Part shown: piece by piece, positions 29,147 through 40,000 of the stretch
Layout: each line of letters opens with the position of its first letter
Numbering within the stretch: position 1 is the first letter of the stretch
Assembly (NCBI GenBank): GCA_947387485.1
Contig: CANDNT010000002.1
Location: 591,123-655,122 of the forward strand
Direction of reading: 5' to 3'
From: Aquimarina rhabdastrellae
GTDB lineage: Bacteria; Bacteroidota; Bacteroidia; Flavobacteriales; Flavobacteriaceae
DNA length: 64,000 nt
The notes under the pieces: generated by a model
What the model saw: the letters and a program-made list of their open reading frames with translations, nothing else
Told to the model about the DNA's origin: nothing
The model's database searches: none
Position numbers and translations under genes: made by a program

Positions 29147-29605
29147 TTATCTGTTTTTTACATTTTGTTCATAAATACTTATCCAATCCTTCGGAGTCAT
29201 TTTGGAACTTAATTCCCCAATTAAATCTAAGGGTAATTGATTCACTTTTTTAAACCGAATACAACTTTTTCCCATATCCAATTTGGTCTTAACATGTTTA
29301 GGATATTCTCCAACAAACCAATCTAATAATTCTTTTTGAGCATAGATACCAGAATGATATATGGCGATATAATTTTTTTGAGAAGCAATATTCATAAATG
29401 GTAACGGTAATTTTGGATCACAATGGTATCCATCAGGATATAGACTATGAGGAATGACATAACCTATCATTCCGTAACTCATGGTTTCTTGAAACCCTTG
29501 AGGTAAATTTTCTAGAATAACCTTACGTAAAGCTTGCATAGGCTCTTTACGATCATCAGGTAAATTAGATATATATTCATCTGGTGTTTTTGCATCTGAA
29601 GTCAT
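29147..29605 (-). CDS. DUF1801 family protein
   Basis: 152 residues with TPDEYISNLPDDRKEPMQALR and ETMSYGMIGYVIP, characteristic of DUF1801 (YdhG/YjbR-like fold) proteins of unknown function. Cytosolic. Cotranscribed with the VOC gene. Confidence 0.85.
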   Translation of the reverse strand: MTSDAKTPDEYISNLPDDRKEPMQALRKVILENLPQGFQETMSYGMIGYVIPHSLYPDGYHCDPKLPLPFMNIASQKNYIAIYHSGIYAQKELLDWFVGEYPKHVKTKLDMGKSCIRFKKVNQLPLDLIGELSSKMTPKDWISIYEQNVKNR

Positions 29606-29727
29606 AGTACTTTTTTGTTTAAACTATATCGTATAAAACGATATTCAATTCCCTCTTTTAAAGATAAGATTATTTTTTGGAAAGAATCGATCTGCACACT
29701 ATACTGTGTTTATACAAAAGGAGATAC

Positions 29728-30345
29728 TTATTGTGACAAATCAAGTTCTCTAGAAATATTGGATTTAGCTTGTTGTTCAAATTGTTGATAGAAATAAGCT
29801 GTTTTAAAGATGCTAGGCATATCTAGAAAATGCTTTAGCATTTTTGAACGCCCTTTCTTATACATAAAGTCAGGATAGAAACTATATTCTAGACGTACAT
29901 TCTTAAAATAGATTTGATAGGACACCCAATCACTACCCAAAATAGACAAATCAGCATCGGTAAAATAATTGATATCTGACAGAGTACTTGTTTGATGTCC
30001 GAGCGTGGACAAAATCATTTGATGACAAATTTCTATTTGATCTACAGGAAGTTTAATTTGAGTTAGTATTTCAAAAGCTTTTGTAGCACTACGTTTTTCA
30101 TTATCTTTTCTATGAATATTATAATAATAGTCATGATAGAATAAGGCAAAAAGAACAATATCCCAATTGTTAATATGATCTTTGACGGCTAATAATTGCG
30201 TATACAAGTGCTCTAAATGAGAGAAATTATGATAAAAACGCTCGTGATGCGTATGCTGTTTTTCAATTTGCATCCACAATCGTTTGATTTCTTTTTCAGA
30301 AATAATGTAAGACTCGAGAAGCTTATAGAAAATTGGTTTTAGCAA
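29728..30345 (-). CDS. HD-domain phosphohydrolase-like protein
   Basis: 205 residues of the family often labelled predicted metal-dependent HD superfamily phosphohydrolase. HERFYHNFSHLEHLY and LFALFYHDYYYN supply the His and His-Asp ligands, followed by SATKAFEIL and the late DADLSILG. The start codon is TTG (30345), supported by the family's usual N-terminus and by a 7-base overlap with the dehydrogenase gene, which implies translational coupling. The substrate is unknown. Confidence 0.85.
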   Translation of the reverse strand: MLKPIFYKLLESYIISEKEIKRLWMQIEKQHTHHERFYHNFSHLEHLYTQLLAVKDHINNWDIVLFALFYHDYYYNIHRKDNEKRSATKAFEILTQIKLPVDQIEICHQMILSTLGHQTSTLSDINYFTDADLSILGSDWVSYQIYFKNVRLEYSFYPDFMYKKGRSKMLKHFLDMPSIFKTAYFYQQFEQQAKSNISRELDLSQ

Positions 30346-31280
30346 AATTTTGATTTGATTTTATCAACTATAGTCTGAGCTAATTTTTCTTTAGATTCTA
30401 CTGTCCATCCAGCAACATGAGGGCTTAGAATAACATTGTCTAAAGAGAGTAGTTTCTTAAAAGCTTCTGGCATAGCTTTAGGATCTGCAAATAAACTTTC
30501 GAAGGATAACTTTTCATATTCAAGAACATCAAGTCCAGCACCTAGTATTTTACCTTGTGTTATAGCGTCGACAAGATCTTGAGTAACTACACTTTTTCCA
30601 CGAGCGGTATTAATCAACCAAAAAGGTTTCTGGAAACGATTGATAAAATCACGATTGATCATTTTATCGGTAAGTGGAGTCCATGGTGTATGTAAACTTA
30701 AGACATCAGTTTTTTCAAAAAGCTCATCAAGTTTAACTTGAGTAGCATCACTATTTTCTACATCGTTCTTAATATCATAACAGATAACTTCTACATTAAA
30801 ACCACGTAGTTTTCGAGCAAAAGCACGTCCCATATTACCATAGCCAATAATACCAACTGTTTTTCCGTCAAGTTCAATACCTCTATTTGCTTCACGTAGC
30901 CATTGTCCATTTTTAACTTGAGCATCAGCAATAGAAAGCTTATTAAATAATGATAAAAGCATACCCAAAGCATGTTCTCCTACCGCATTTCTATTCCCTT
31001 CTGGTGCTGCAAAAAGAGCAATACCTTTTTGTTGAGCATAAGAAATATCGATACTTTCTAAACCAGCACCCACTCGAGCAATAAATTTAAGGTTAGCAGC
31101 CTTATCAATAAAAGTTTTGTCTATTTTAAAGCGGCTGCGAATGACAATACCATCATACTGATTAATCTTAGATTCTATTTCCTCTTTGGAAGAAATATAA
31201 TCTTCGTGGTTTGAAAAGCCTAAATCATTTAATTGCTGGATTAATAAAGGATGGTTATGGTCTAAGTGAAGAATAAGCAT
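30339..31280 (-). CDS. D-2-hydroxyacid dehydrogenase (NAD-dependent)
   Basis: 313 residues from the ATG at 31280; upstream in-frame codons do not resemble the family. The NAD-binding GYGNMG motif, the catalytic Arg in INTARGKSVV, the Glu region after GAGLDVLEYE and His in LSPHVAGW make the Arg-Glu-His triad of the D-isomer-specific dehydrogenases. It is close to phosphoglycerate dehydrogenases without the C-terminal ACT domain, so SerA activity is possible but not proven. It is divergent from the TPR regulator. Confidence 0.9.
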   Translation of the reverse strand: MLILHLDHNHPLLIQQLNDLGFSNHEDYISSKEEIESKINQYDGIVIRSRFKIDKTFIDKAANLKFIARVGAGLESIDISYAQQKGIALFAAPEGNRNAVGEHALGMLLSLFNKLSIADAQVKNGQWLREANRGIELDGKTVGIIGYGNMGRAFARKLRGFNVEVICYDIKNDVENSDATQVKLDELFEKTDVLSLHTPWTPLTDKMINRDFINRFQKPFWLINTARGKSVVTQDLVDAITQGKILGAGLDVLEYEKLSFESLFADPKAMPEAFKKLLSLDNVILSPHVAGWTVESKEKLAQTIVDKIKSKFC

Positions 31281-31322
31281 TGATATAATTAATTGGTATT
31301 GATACTCAAAATTAAGAAAATC

Positions 31323-33140
31323 TTGAAAAAAGCTATTATACGGCAAGCATTATATAGTATTCTTTTTCTTATGATAGGAAAAAATACAGTTTGGGGGCAA
31401 AAAGAAACACCATGCGAATCATTTCCTGTAGCATTAAGTCTTGAGAAGTCAACTAAACTTAATCAATTAGGAAAAGGATTTGAGATCGTTTTTGATCACC
31501 CTAAAAAGTCCTTAACTCTTGCGCAGAAGATTAAAGATGAGGCACTTTTAAAAAATGATAAAAAAGTTATTGTGGTAGCAAACCAGTTGATCGGGAGAGC
31601 CTATTTTCAAATGAAAGATTATGGAGAGGCGAGTAATTATTACAGAAAAGCATATGATGCGCTAGAAGATTCATTAAAACATACATTAATAGGAGCATAT
31701 ATAATCAAACAATATGGAGATGTACTCCTGAAGTCGGGTAGTCATGATGAGGTCGTTATGTTATATCAAGAATCCGTTAACCTCTTTAGCATGCTTTGTA
31801 AACAAGGTAGCGGTACAAAGTTTAGAACATTAGGTGAATTATCGAGATTATATCGAGATAGAAAAGAAGAAGAAAAATTAAAAGAAAGCTACTTAGAAGC
31901 TATAGAAGAAGGAAAAAAAATAGCAGATAAACAATGGCTTTCTTCTGCATATAACAACCTAGGGATGTATTATGTAGATAGAGATAATATAGCTTTAGGG
32001 CTACAAGAATATCAAAAAGCAAAAAAAGTATTAAATGTTAAAAGATGGGAACATTTATTATTTGATGTAAATATTGATGAGAATATAGCACATGTATATA
32101 AAGAGCAAGGAAAATGGAAGAAAGCTTATCAGTTATACCAAAATACTTCCAAAATTAGAGATAGTTTATATCCTTCGTCAACAATATCGGCATCGCGTAA
32201 TTCTAGATTGTATGCTTTAGAAATGTTGTTAAGAGTATGTGAATTGAAGTTGGCTGATAAAGAATATCAAATTTTAAACAACTATTATTCGGGTCAAGAG
32301 GCTAGAAAGTATTCTCTAGATGGAAAGAAGTTTTTAAGAGAAAAGATGAAACTTTTAAAAGAGAAGAGACACTATGATACTTTAATCTTTACTACGGAAG
32401 AATATAAAGTAGTATTGGATACTTTATTGAGAAGAGAACAAAAGAGTACAAGAAATATTTTGGCGTCCTATTTTGAAGCCGAAAAGCAAAAAACAAAAGA
32501 ACAGTATTTGCTTGAAAAAGAATTAAATATAGCCTTACGACAATCTGCGCAAAAGCGAATTGTATTATATATTATATCAAGCATAGGATTATTATTGGTT
32601 ATTGGAGTGTTAGTATTATATGGAAAACACAAAAAATCGAAAGCAAACCAACTGCAACTAGAAAAACAATTAATTCAATTTGAAAAAGAACATTTAGATC
32701 GCGAATTGCAACACAAGACAAATGATTTAAAAGAAGTGATATTGGACAATGCAATTCGACAAAAAAATCAAAAGCAGATTTTAGATAGACTAAAGCAATT
32801 TTCTACGATTGAAGATAAAGTCGAAAAAATGCAATTTTTACAGACATTAAAATTAGAATTAAAACAAACTATTCTTGAAAAAGAAAGCAAGGTAGTATTA
32901 CAAGAAAATATAGATACTATTGATACTGCTTTTAAATTAAAAATAGAAACAAAATATCCTCAACTATCAGTGAGAGAAAAAGAGCTAGTATGCTTGATCA
33001 AGCTAGGAATGTCAACACAAGATATTATTTCATTAAAGAGCACAACAATAAGTGCTGTTAAATCTACACGATATAGAATACGTAAAAAACTGAAATTGAC
33101 CAAGGCACAAGATTTAGATCAATTTATAAAAGAATTGTAA
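31323..33140 (+). CDS. TPR protein with membrane helix and LuxR-type HTH
   Basis: About 605 residues. No ATG is available at the front; TTG at 31323 gives a good signal sequence (KKAIIRQALYSILFLM...VWGQ), and TTG at 31293 is an alternative. The exported part carries several TPR units (about 55-300, for example YFQMKDYGEASNYYRKAYDA). One membrane helix lies at about 412-434, followed by a cytosolic coiled coil and a LuxR/GerE-like helix-turn-helix in the last 60 residues (LSVREKELVCLIKLGMST). The design is that of Bacteroidota one-component membrane regulators. It precedes the fibre operon on the same strand; a regulatory link is inferred. Confidence 0.85.
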   Translation: MKKAIIRQALYSILFLMIGKNTVWGQKETPCESFPVALSLEKSTKLNQLGKGFEIVFDHPKKSLTLAQKIKDEALLKNDKKVIVVANQLIGRAYFQMKDYGEASNYYRKAYDALEDSLKHTLIGAYIIKQYGDVLLKSGSHDEVVMLYQESVNLFSMLCKQGSGTKFRTLGELSRLYRDRKEEEKLKESYLEAIEEGKKIADKQWLSSAYNNLGMYYVDRDNIALGLQEYQKAKKVLNVKRWEHLLFDVNIDENIAHVYKEQGKWKKAYQLYQNTSKIRDSLYPSSTISASRNSRLYALEMLLRVCELKLADKEYQILNNYYSGQEARKYSLDGKKFLREKMKLLKEKRHYDTLIFTTEEYKVVLDTLLRREQKSTRNILASYFEAEKQKTKEQYLLEKELNIALRQSAQKRIVLYIISSIGLLLVIGVLVLYGKHKKSKANQLQLEKQLIQFEKEHLDRELQHKTNDLKEVILDNAIRQKNQKQILDRLKQFSTIEDKVEKMQFLQTLKLELKQTILEKESKVVLQENIDTIDTAFKLKIETKYPQLSVREKELVCLIKLGMSTQDIISLKSTTISAVKSTRYRIRKKLKLTKAQDLDQFIKEL

Positions 33141-33460
33141 GCTGTTGTTTATTAGTTTTTTATTTTTTGAGCAACCACTTTGCTACCTTTAATTCTATGT
33201 TGTTTTGCCTTTAAATTCTTTCTTTTGTGATAGATCAGATCACATAAAATAAAAAGATCTAGGGCTTACATATCACAAATTTTAATGCTTAACTTAAAGT
33301 ATTTCTTTTCTATAAAAAAGGCAATGAGACCGGAATTATTGTTAATGTTTAGATAGAAAAAAGCTTTTTGATAACTACCAGTTTTGTGGAAGAAAGTCTA
33401 GTTTCTTTACCTAAAATGGTATGAGAAATACCAAAAACTAACCCATAAAACTAAGATGTC
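33141..33460. other. 320-base intergenic region
   Basis: AT-rich stretch between the regulator and the fibre operon. I see no gene, no tRNA and no clear TAnnTTTG box. The promoter of the operon probably lies here. Confidence 0.5.
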
Positions 33461-33931
33461 ATGAAGATACTATCAATAATTACATTGATGGCTGGTACGT
33501 GTTGTTATGCGCAACATATAGAACGTCAAGTTATCACTACTGGAGGTAATATCGCGAATAGTGAAATGCAACTTCAATATGTTATAGGAGAGTTAGCAGT
33601 ACATCCAATACAAGAAGAATTGGAAGTGATTTCGCAAGGATTTCTATCAAGGCCTCAATTAAAAGTATATGATTTATCTCATAAGATAGAAAAAGAATTT
33701 ACGGTTGATATCTGGCCTAACCCTGTAGTAACTTCTCTTCAAATCCAAACAAAGAGACAAGATCTTTTATATATGATCTATGATGTTTATGGACAACAAA
33801 AAGACCAAGGAAACTTAACAGATAAAGGCGTTAACGATATTGATTTTAGTCCATACCCCAAAGGCGTGTATATAATACACTTGCAAAATGAAGAAGGCAA
33901 ATCAACTATACACAAAATCATAAAAAACTAA
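33461..33931 (+). CDS. exported protein with T9SS sorting domain
   Basis: 156 residues: a signal peptide ending CYAQ-HI, a short beta region containing TTGGNIANSEMQLQYVIGEL, and a C-terminal type A T9SS sorting domain from about residue 85 (DIWPNPVVTSLQIQ, MIYDVYGQ, YPKGVYIIHL, KIIKN). It is therefore exported by Sec and then across the outer membrane by the type IX system. It is 12 bases before the large fibre gene and probably cotranscribed, possibly as an anchor or subunit for it. Confidence 0.88.
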   Translation: MKILSIITLMAGTCCYAQHIERQVITTGGNIANSEMQLQYVIGELAVHPIQEELEVISQGFLSRPQLKVYDLSHKIEKEFTVDIWPNPVVTSLQIQTKRQDLLYMIYDVYGQQKDQGNLTDKGVNDIDFSPYPKGVYIIHLQNEEGKSTIHKIIKN

Positions 33932-33943
33932 CAAAACAGAATC

Positions 33944-36415
33944 ATGAAAAACATTATATTATTACTAGTTTGTATTCTTTCTCTAGGAATACTACAAGCA
34001 CAAAATATTCCAGATGCATTTAATTATCAAGCTATCGCGAAAGATGCTCAAGGAAATGCGATAAAGAATCAAAAAATTGGAGTTCAAATTCAGTTACAGC
34101 AAGGGAACGAAAAACGAGTAACTGTGTATACAGAAACACATCAGGTTATAACAGATACCCAAGGATTATTTGTATTACAAATAGGAAAAGGAAATACTCA
34201 AGAGGTTTTTTCTAAAGTAAATTGGGGAGCAGGTGCTTCATGGTTACAAATAGCTATAGATACTCAAGGAGGAGAAGCGTATAAAATTATAGGAAGCTCG
34301 GAGTTACTAAGTGTACCATATGCTTTATATGCAAAAAAATCAGGAAGTGATACAACTTTTAAGAGTTCAGCAATAGAAGAAAATGTACTTGAAGATATTG
34401 ATGGAGATACTAAGATTGTTATAAAAAATGATGCAGATGATGATATGATAAAGATTCATACAGAAGGAGAAGAACGTTTTAGACTAAATAAAAATACTTT
34501 AGAATTTTTGAATAATGGAGAATCTGTAGGTATAGGAGAGCAAGCTTTAATTATTAATAATGGAGCAAGAAATAATACAGCAGTAGGATACCAATCGATG
34601 ATGAATCCTACAGGTAGCGCAAATACAGCTGTTGGATGGCGAGCTTTGAAAGATATAAAAGGAGGAAGGTTAAATGTTGCCTTAGGGTATGAAGCATTGA
34701 GTTTGAATGAAAATGGAATTAGAAATACCGCAGCAGGAGTTGGTGCTGGTAGACAAAATCTTGGAAACGAAAATGTACTTCTAGGATATCATGCAGGATA
34801 CTTAGTAGAAGGAAGTAGTAATATTTTGATAGGAACAAGAGTAGCTGAGTATGCAGGAGAAATGAATAATAAACTGTATATAGAAAATTCGAATAGTAGT
34901 AGTCCTCTGATTTATGGAGAGTTTGATAATGATTTAGTTCAGATTAACGGGAGCTTAAAAATAGGAGATCATTATACATTTCCTATAAATGATGGAAATG
35001 CAGGAGATGTACTTAAAACAGATGGTAATGGAAATGTCTCTTGGGAGAAGGCAACATCCTCTCTTATAGATGTAAATGTATCAAAATCAAGTAAAGGGTT
35101 CGTGGCTTCTTTTGAGAATACAGATGGAAATGCAGGAGATGGAATTGTAATCAAATTAGGAAGAACTCATGGAGCATGGACAGGTAATAGTTTTAGAAAA
35201 CTACCGCAATTATCCAATATTCTTTTAGGTGGAACAACTAGTACTGTTCAAGGATGGTTTAGCGGAAAAAAAGTTAAGCCCAAAGACTTGATTAATATGA
35301 TGCCAGCCAAAGGTATCGCTGAAGCAACGGCTCATGTAACCAATCTTGTTGTAAAAGAAATTAATAAAGGACTTAAAAATGGAGAGTTGGTGCCCCCGAT
35401 TACTATTCCTAATTTTAATTTTAAAATTCCCGATGTAAAAGTCTTAAAACATAGAATAAATATAAGTGGAACTAGATTCACTACTTTTCCAGGGCAAACT
35501 ATTAAAATGCCAAGCTTCAATGTGCCTGGTAAGGCTATAAAATCTATTAAACTCCCAAACATTCCTTTAAACGAAAACTCAGAGTTTGATATTCCTAATT
35601 TAAAAACATTAGCAAATGTCAATAATTCATTAAATAATGAGAATAAATTTGTCGAGTTTCAAGATAAAGACGGAAGAAGAGTAGGATCTATTCGTGCAGA
35701 GTCTATGACAAATTGGAGAAACAGATCTATTCTTGATGATGTATACATAACAAATGTTGCAGCTTCATTTGTAGGAGTTGATTTATTAGATGGTATTACT
35801 AATGGTTTTGCAGTGGTAAATCAATTGATTTATGATTATAACCGTATGGGAGTAGAATATACCTCTGGAAACGGAGATTATGCAGAATGGTTAGAACGAG
35901 AAGATAGTAACGAATATATTACAGCAGGAGATATTGTAGCTGTTAAAGGAGGGAAGATCACTAAAAACCTTGAAGGAGCAGAGCAAATAATGGCAGTATC
36001 TCATAAACCAATAGTTTTGGGTAATATGCCTTCTCAAGAAAGAATACATTTAGGACATAATGTAGCCTTTATGGGGCAAATCCCTGTAAAAGTACTAGGC
36101 GTAGTACAGTCTGGAGATTATATAGTAGCAGATACACAAGTTAAAGGATATGGTAAACCTATACGACCAGAAGATATGACTGTAGAAGATTTTAAATATG
36201 CCGTAGGACGTTCATGGGACAATCATCCGGTAGCTGGAATGAAAATGGTGAATACTGTAATAGGAGTTCATAATGGAGATTGGATGCATGTAATTAAGAA
36301 AATGCAAGCACGTCAACAAGCTAATGAGCAAAAGATTAATTCGCTAGAAGCTAGTGTTGAATTTATTAAAGATCAATTACACCTTAATACAAACGATACT
36401 ACGTATGAAGACTAA
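33944..36415 (+). CDS. large fibre-like exported protein with C-terminal chaperone-like domain
   Basis: 823 residues. A signal peptide (LGILQAQ) is followed by an N-terminal domain common in Bacteroidota (IPDAFNYQAIAKDAQGN ... LLSVPYALYAKKSG, about 20-130). Residues 190-300 contain NTAVGYQS, NTAVGWRAL and NVALGYEAL repeats like trimeric-fibre head repeats. Then come a proline-rich beta region and a C-terminal domain (about 640-790) with GDYAEWLERED, GGKITKNLEGAEQIMAVS and GQIPVKVLG. This resembles the peptidase G2/intramolecular chaperone appendage of phage and fibre proteins. It ends in a coiled coil. Probably a surface filament; the self-cleaving role is a guess. Confidence 0.75.
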   Translation: MKNIILLLVCILSLGILQAQNIPDAFNYQAIAKDAQGNAIKNQKIGVQIQLQQGNEKRVTVYTETHQVITDTQGLFVLQIGKGNTQEVFSKVNWGAGASWLQIAIDTQGGEAYKIIGSSELLSVPYALYAKKSGSDTTFKSSAIEENVLEDIDGDTKIVIKNDADDDMIKIHTEGEERFRLNKNTLEFLNNGESVGIGEQALIINNGARNNTAVGYQSMMNPTGSANTAVGWRALKDIKGGRLNVALGYEALSLNENGIRNTAAGVGAGRQNLGNENVLLGYHAGYLVEGSSNILIGTRVAEYAGEMNNKLYIENSNSSSPLIYGEFDNDLVQINGSLKIGDHYTFPINDGNAGDVLKTDGNGNVSWEKATSSLIDVNVSKSSKGFVASFENTDGNAGDGIVIKLGRTHGAWTGNSFRKLPQLSNILLGGTTSTVQGWFSGKKVKPKDLINMMPAKGIAEATAHVTNLVVKEINKGLKNGELVPPITIPNFNFKIPDVKVLKHRINISGTRFTTFPGQTIKMPSFNVPGKAIKSIKLPNIPLNENSEFDIPNLKTLANVNNSLNNENKFVEFQDKDGRRVGSIRAESMTNWRNRSILDDVYITNVAASFVGVDLLDGITNGFAVVNQLIYDYNRMGVEYTSGNGDYAEWLEREDSNEYITAGDIVAVKGGKITKNLEGAEQIMAVSHKPIVLGNMPSQERIHLGHNVAFMGQIPVKVLGVVQSGDYIVADTQVKGYGKPIRPEDMTVEDFKYAVGRSWDNHPVAGMKMVNTVIGVHNGDWMHVIKKMQARQQANEQKINSLEASVEFIKDQLHLNTNDTTYED

Positions 36416-36995
36416 TAGACATATAGTTCTATTGGTATTAATAATGCTGCCCGTATATTTTTTCGGGCAGCAATATAATACTGAAGAAGAGATAACATTA
36501 ACTCAGAAACAATGGAAAGCTTTACAGGATGGAGAAATGGCATATCAAAAATGGATAGATGAAACCTTAAAACCTGGAATAGAAACTAAACAGGATACCT
36601 TAATTTTTAGCGAAGAAGCAAGACGATTAATTAAAGATATAGAGTATAGAAAAAAGGTGTATAAAGAACAATATGCTTTTGTGGATGTACAAGAGAGTTT
36701 GACCAATATGGAGTTACAAAAAGCGTTTTGGCAAATGATAGCGCTATATCCAAAACATAAAAAAGAAGTATTGCAATACCTTTTGCTATATAAAAAAGTA
36801 ATAGATACAGATAAAATATTATTGAGTTCGTTTTATACATATGCCTTTTTTGATCCCAAAATAACGAAGATAGAAAACGGTACTCCTATTATTTATAGAC
36901 CAGATATCTTTGAAGACAAATTCAGAATAACCAAAGAGATCATAACGTACATTCAGTATTTTGATAACGAAGAAAAAAAGAAGAATGCAAAATGA
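36405..36995 (+). CDS. exported protein of the fibre operon
   Basis: 196 residues from the ATG at 36405, which overlaps the fibre gene by 11 bases. An earlier in-frame start gives no signal peptide, whereas this one gives KTNRHIVLLVLIMLPVYFFGQ. The mature part is helical, Lys- and Glu-rich, with an aromatic-rich segment near residues 95-155. No family is recognised. The overlap suggests a stoichiometric link to the fibre, for example assembly or anchoring. Confidence 0.75.
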   Translation: MKTNRHIVLLVLIMLPVYFFGQQYNTEEEITLTQKQWKALQDGEMAYQKWIDETLKPGIETKQDTLIFSEEARRLIKDIEYRKKVYKEQYAFVDVQESLTNMELQKAFWQMIALYPKHKKEVLQYLLLYKKVIDTDKILLSSFYTYAFFDPKITKIENGTPIIYRPDIFEDKFRITKEIITYIQYFDNEEKKKNAK

Positions 36996-37001
36996 TATTT
37001 A

Positions 37002-37035
37002 AATATGATCTGCATTAGTAGATCATATTTTTTTT
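37002..37035. terminator. bidirectional terminator
   Basis: AATATGATCT and AGATCATATT pair with a 7-base loop, with T-tracts on the plus side. It lies between the convergent fibre operon and the FG-GAP gene and overlaps the end of the latter. Confidence 0.75.
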
Positions 37036-40000
37036 AAGATGTTAGGATATGTAATATGATAGGATTCATTAGCATTTAAATTTTTAAAAGTAAACACTTC
37101 ACCATTACTCCATTTTACAGTAAGTTTAGCAGTAGTATCTGAGCCTATTCCAAAATGTTGGATTTTAGGATGTACAGATAAATAACCAGTAGTACTATGG
37201 ATTTCTCTCCATAAGTTTTTGTGATGTTTACTAGAAACTATTATTGAAGAACCTATGGCATCTCTATTGATGTGGTGTTTAGGAGATCCTATAAGTTTGA
37301 TTTTTAACCAATGATTAGTACTTGAAGTGTTATTTTGTAAAACATTAGCAGTATCATGATAATTATTAATTATGATATCTAAATCACCGTCATTATCATA
37401 ATCAAAATAACTAGCACTTCGAGCATTACTATACAAATCAACCCCTAATGCTTTGGCTTTGTTAATTAATTGCCCATTATCGTTAATAAAGAACACATTT
37501 TTCTCACGATTACTCTCTGCATATTGTATAGCTTTAGATAGATCTTCGCGTTCAAAATAAAAAGGATTTTCGGTAGAATAAACACTAAAATCATTCATTC
37601 CGTTTAGACAATAAAGATCTTCATCACCATCATTATCATAATCAAAAAAGTCGGCATCCCAAGACCAACCTGTAGAAGAATAACCTCTCCCAATATTGGT
37701 AGACAATTGATAGTTATGTAGACGTTTACTCTTAATATTAGATAAAAAGAGATCATTGGCTTCAACAGTTCTAATATTAGCCATTTTCTTAGGATCAAAT
37801 TTCATTTGAGTATCCTTATTAGGGCTTACATATTTTTCGTCCTTTTGCATGACTACAATATTAGAAATATAGAGATCAGGAAACATATCTCGATTAAGAT
37901 CTGATATTCCTATATTCATAGTATAAGAAGGTTTATCAGTTCCTAATTGTTTACTAGATTCAGTAAATACCCCAGTTGAACTATTAAGAAAATATTTGTT
38001 TACACCAAAGTCATTACCTACGATAATATCTTGTAAGCCATCTTGATTAAGGTCGGCATGGCCAACAGCCTGTGTCCATCCAGAATTAGTAATAGATGAA
38101 GGAATAAACGAGACTTCTTCAAAAACAAAGTTTCCTAGGTTTTTAAATAATTTATTAGGCATACCATTTTGATTATCCCTACTTAAAGTGGGTAAATCTC
38201 CTGTTATATAATTCCCAAAATACCCTATAAAAATATCTAATAAACCATCATTATTATAATCAAATGTGGTGGCAGGACCAGCGACAGCATTTATACCTCC
38301 TAAATTAGAAGACATACTAACATCTGTAAAATGCGTACCGTCTATATTCTGATAAAGCCTATGAGGAGCATTGACATAGGTAATAAAAATATCCTGTAAT
38401 CCATCATTGTTAAAGTCAGCAATGATAGGTTGTCTAGGTTCTCCATAAGAGCGAAGTTGTGGATCCCAATAATTGATATTACTTATACTACTAATATCAT
38501 TAAAAGAACCTTCTTGAGTATTTAAAAATAGCTTATTACCAAAACCACCTAAAAGTAATACATCAATCAAACCATCATTATTAATATCCTCACAAGCTAC
38601 ACCAGCACCACCAAAAGCAGGAGGAATCGCTAATTTTATTTTTTGTTCTTGATAAGAAGTTGTAAAACTGCGAATGTGTCTACTAAGCCAATCTGATGAT
38701 TTATGATGAAATGAGATGCCTATTTTAGAAGCTATTTCACTAAAACCAGAAATAGGAGATGAGGTTGCATTTGCCGAGGCAATAGTTGTTTTTTCTTGCT
38801 TAGGGGCAAATGAAGGATAAGAGTTAATTAATTGTTGTATATGTGAGAATGCAGCATTAATATCATTAATGTCCAACGCAGTTTTTTCTTGAGATTTAGA
38901 AATACTCCCGGCAATTCGTAAAACAAGAACTCCCATATGAGCGATATTTTCAACAACTAGCTCAACGGCATTAGGATCTAATGTTTTGATGTGTTGCGCT
39001 TGTTTATCTTGTAAAGTGTAATCAAGTATTCGCCAATGAAAACTACTATCTCTAAAAGCATCTAAATCGTAAGATTCGATACTGATGTTATTATCAATAT
39101 TGTTAGGGAAAAATAAGACATCTTCAAAGCTATTTACTTCAATAGGAAGAAAAGAATTAGCTGCATATTGTATATCTGCAACTCGTATGATTGGATGTTT
39201 TCTTTGGGTAGCAATATGATGCGATTGTTGTAATAAAGAAGTCGTGAATTGTATTAAAGATTCAAGATAGTAATCCTTTAATGTCTTCGAGGTATTTAAA
39301 TCTGTTGGCCATTTTTGACGAGCAAAATAAACCTGTATGTTTCTTAAAAATAGACTAGGATTAATGTTATTATATTGCTTATAAGAAGCAATTTTTTGTT
39401 TTATGATTTCTTGAATTAAATCATGATTACCCTCATTTGTAGACAAAATAGCATTGGTCTTTTGTTGAGTTAAAGGTTTTTCTTTTTGAAATGTTTTTAT
39501 CCAAGCCGTTTTTATAATATCAGGAGTGATTTCAGGTTGGTTTTTTGCTCGAGCAATTTCATCGGCAATTTTTAAGACTACCAAAGTTGAAATATTAAGA
39601 TAATCATTTACATAACTAATAGCATCTTTATCAAAAGGTAATAAGTTTGCTTTGGGCGAAAACAATAGATCTTGCTCTACAGACAACAATGAACGATAAC
39701 AATATGAAATAGAAGCATATTGATCATAGTCGAGTTTGGCAATTTTGATAGTATCATCAGGTAATTGATATTCATAATCTCCACTAGTAAGTTTTTTATA
39801 TGTAGAAAGCTCTTGAATAATAGGTTGTAAATGTTCGGTGGTAATCTTTTTTGAATGATCAGCAATGGCATTTTGAGATGCTTTTTGCTTTAGATAAAGA
39901 ATAATTTCTTTTTGTATTTGAATCTTTAGATTTCGAGCTAAATCATTTAAAGGAGTCCCATACATAAAATCTTCCAAACGATTTGCTGTAGCATAGCACT

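Noticed and set aside
33944..36415. Prophage tail-fibre origin of the fibre-like proteins
   Set aside because: The proteins have signal peptides, T9SS sorting domains occur in the same operon, and no phage structural, lysis or integrase gene is present in the window.
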